Below, one piece after another: positions 14,197 to 14,484 of a stretch of 14,484 bases of DNA. The stretch comes from Sphingomonadales bacterium UBA6171. Lineage in GTDB: Bacteria > Pseudomonadota > Alphaproteobacteria > Sphingomonadales > Sphingomonadaceae. The stretch lies in contig DITZ01000082.1 of NCBI GenBank assembly GCA_002422985.1, positions 1 through 14,484 on the forward strand. Reading direction: 5' to 3'. The notes under the pieces were generated by a model that saw nothing but the letters and a program-made list of their open reading frames with translations, had not been told where the DNA came from and did not search any database. Positions within the stretch are counted from its first letter, which is position 1, and the number at the start of each line of letters is the position of its first letter. The position numbers were made by a program, and so were the translations under genes.

Positions 14197-14484
14197 ATGG
14201 CCAATATCCTGCGCGTCGCGGTCCAGATGGATCCCATAGAGCGGATCAATGTTGCCGGCGATTCGTCGCTGGCGATGATGATCGAGGCAGCAGCACGCGG
14301 CCACCGGCTGTGGCATTATGGGCCGGGCGATCTGGATTGGGTGGAAGGGCGCGTCGTCGCCCGCGCCCGGCCGCTCGCGGTGATGCGCCCCGAAGCGCCG
14401 GGTGCACCGCATTTCCGCTGGCTGGGGGAATTGGAAACGCTTGATCTGGCCCGCGATGCCGATGTGGTGCTGATGCGGCAGGAT
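14197..14484 (+). CDS. gshB: Glutathione synthetase, N-terminal part (3' cut by window end)
   Basis: Ninety-six codons are visible, open to the last base. The start MANILRVAVQMDPIERINVA, then GDSSLAMMIEAAARGHRLWHYGPGDL, GRVVARARPL and VVLMRQD, is the diagnostic N-terminal domain of prokaryotic GshB. The enzyme joins gamma-glutamylcysteine and glycine to glutathione with ATP. The ATP-grasp domain is outside the window. It lies 42 bp after the SirB1-like gene. A TTGACC at 14161-14166 resembles a -35 element but has no matching -10, so shared transcription with rsmI-yraN is favoured. The recognised rsmI-yraN-gshB order is often seen in this bacterial class. Confidence 0.95.
   Translation, partial: MANILRVAVQMDPIERINVAGDSSLAMMIEAAARGHRLWHYGPGDLDWVEGRVVARARPLAVMRPEAPGAPHFRWLGELETLDLARDADVVLMRQD

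Overview
The window reads as ordinary chromosome of a high-GC alphaproteobacterium, most likely a member of the Sphingomonadales. This is judged from a long TonB-dependent receptor with an IVVTAQ-type TonB box, frequent TAT/AAT codons in a GC-rich background, the gene order lpoA-like / rsmI / yraN / SirB1-like / gshB, and the style of the GshB N-terminus (QMDPIERINVAGDSSLAM). The assignment comes from pattern recognition alone. No transposase, phage gene, CRISPR array, tRNA, rRNA or toxin-antitoxin pair was seen.

Layout. 1-293 is the 3' end of a SAM-dependent methyltransferase. 399-824 encodes a small secreted four-cysteine protein. 1099-3963 is a TonB-dependent outer-membrane receptor, followed by a three-copy 17-bp tandem repeat that runs into an intrinsic terminator. 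4133-5740 is an RhlE-like DEAD-box RNA helicase starting at TTG, with a disordered repetitive tail. 5816-6628 (PaaG-like isomerase of the crotonase fold) and 6671-7135 (flavin reductase) follow on the same strand. A minus-strand block converges on these and reads, in transcription order, lpoA-like lipoprotein (12029-10743), dnaB (10646-9153), threonine aldolase (9053-8040) and EamA transporter (8043-7126). The plus-strand block rsmI (12040), yraN (12972), SirB1-like (13345) and gshB (14197, cut by the window end) starts back to back with lpoA.

How the genes work together. rsmI and yraN are coupled by an ATGA overlap, and the aldolase and EamA genes by a GTGA overlap. The lpoA/rsmI/yraN association resembles the conserved E. 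coli yraL-yraM-yraN neighbourhood. dnaB has a perfect DnaA box (TTATCCACA) in its upstream region, suggesting the helicase gene may be linked to DnaA activity. The receptor probably imports an unidentified ligand; nothing nearby names it.

I did not find a convincing undescribed multi-gene system. The items most worth a second look are the DnaA box before dnaB, the repeat/terminator junction at 3976-4054, the crotonase that lacks both hydratase glutamates, the nearly touching divergent starts of lpoA and rsmI, and the inverted repeats in the leaders of the first two complete genes.
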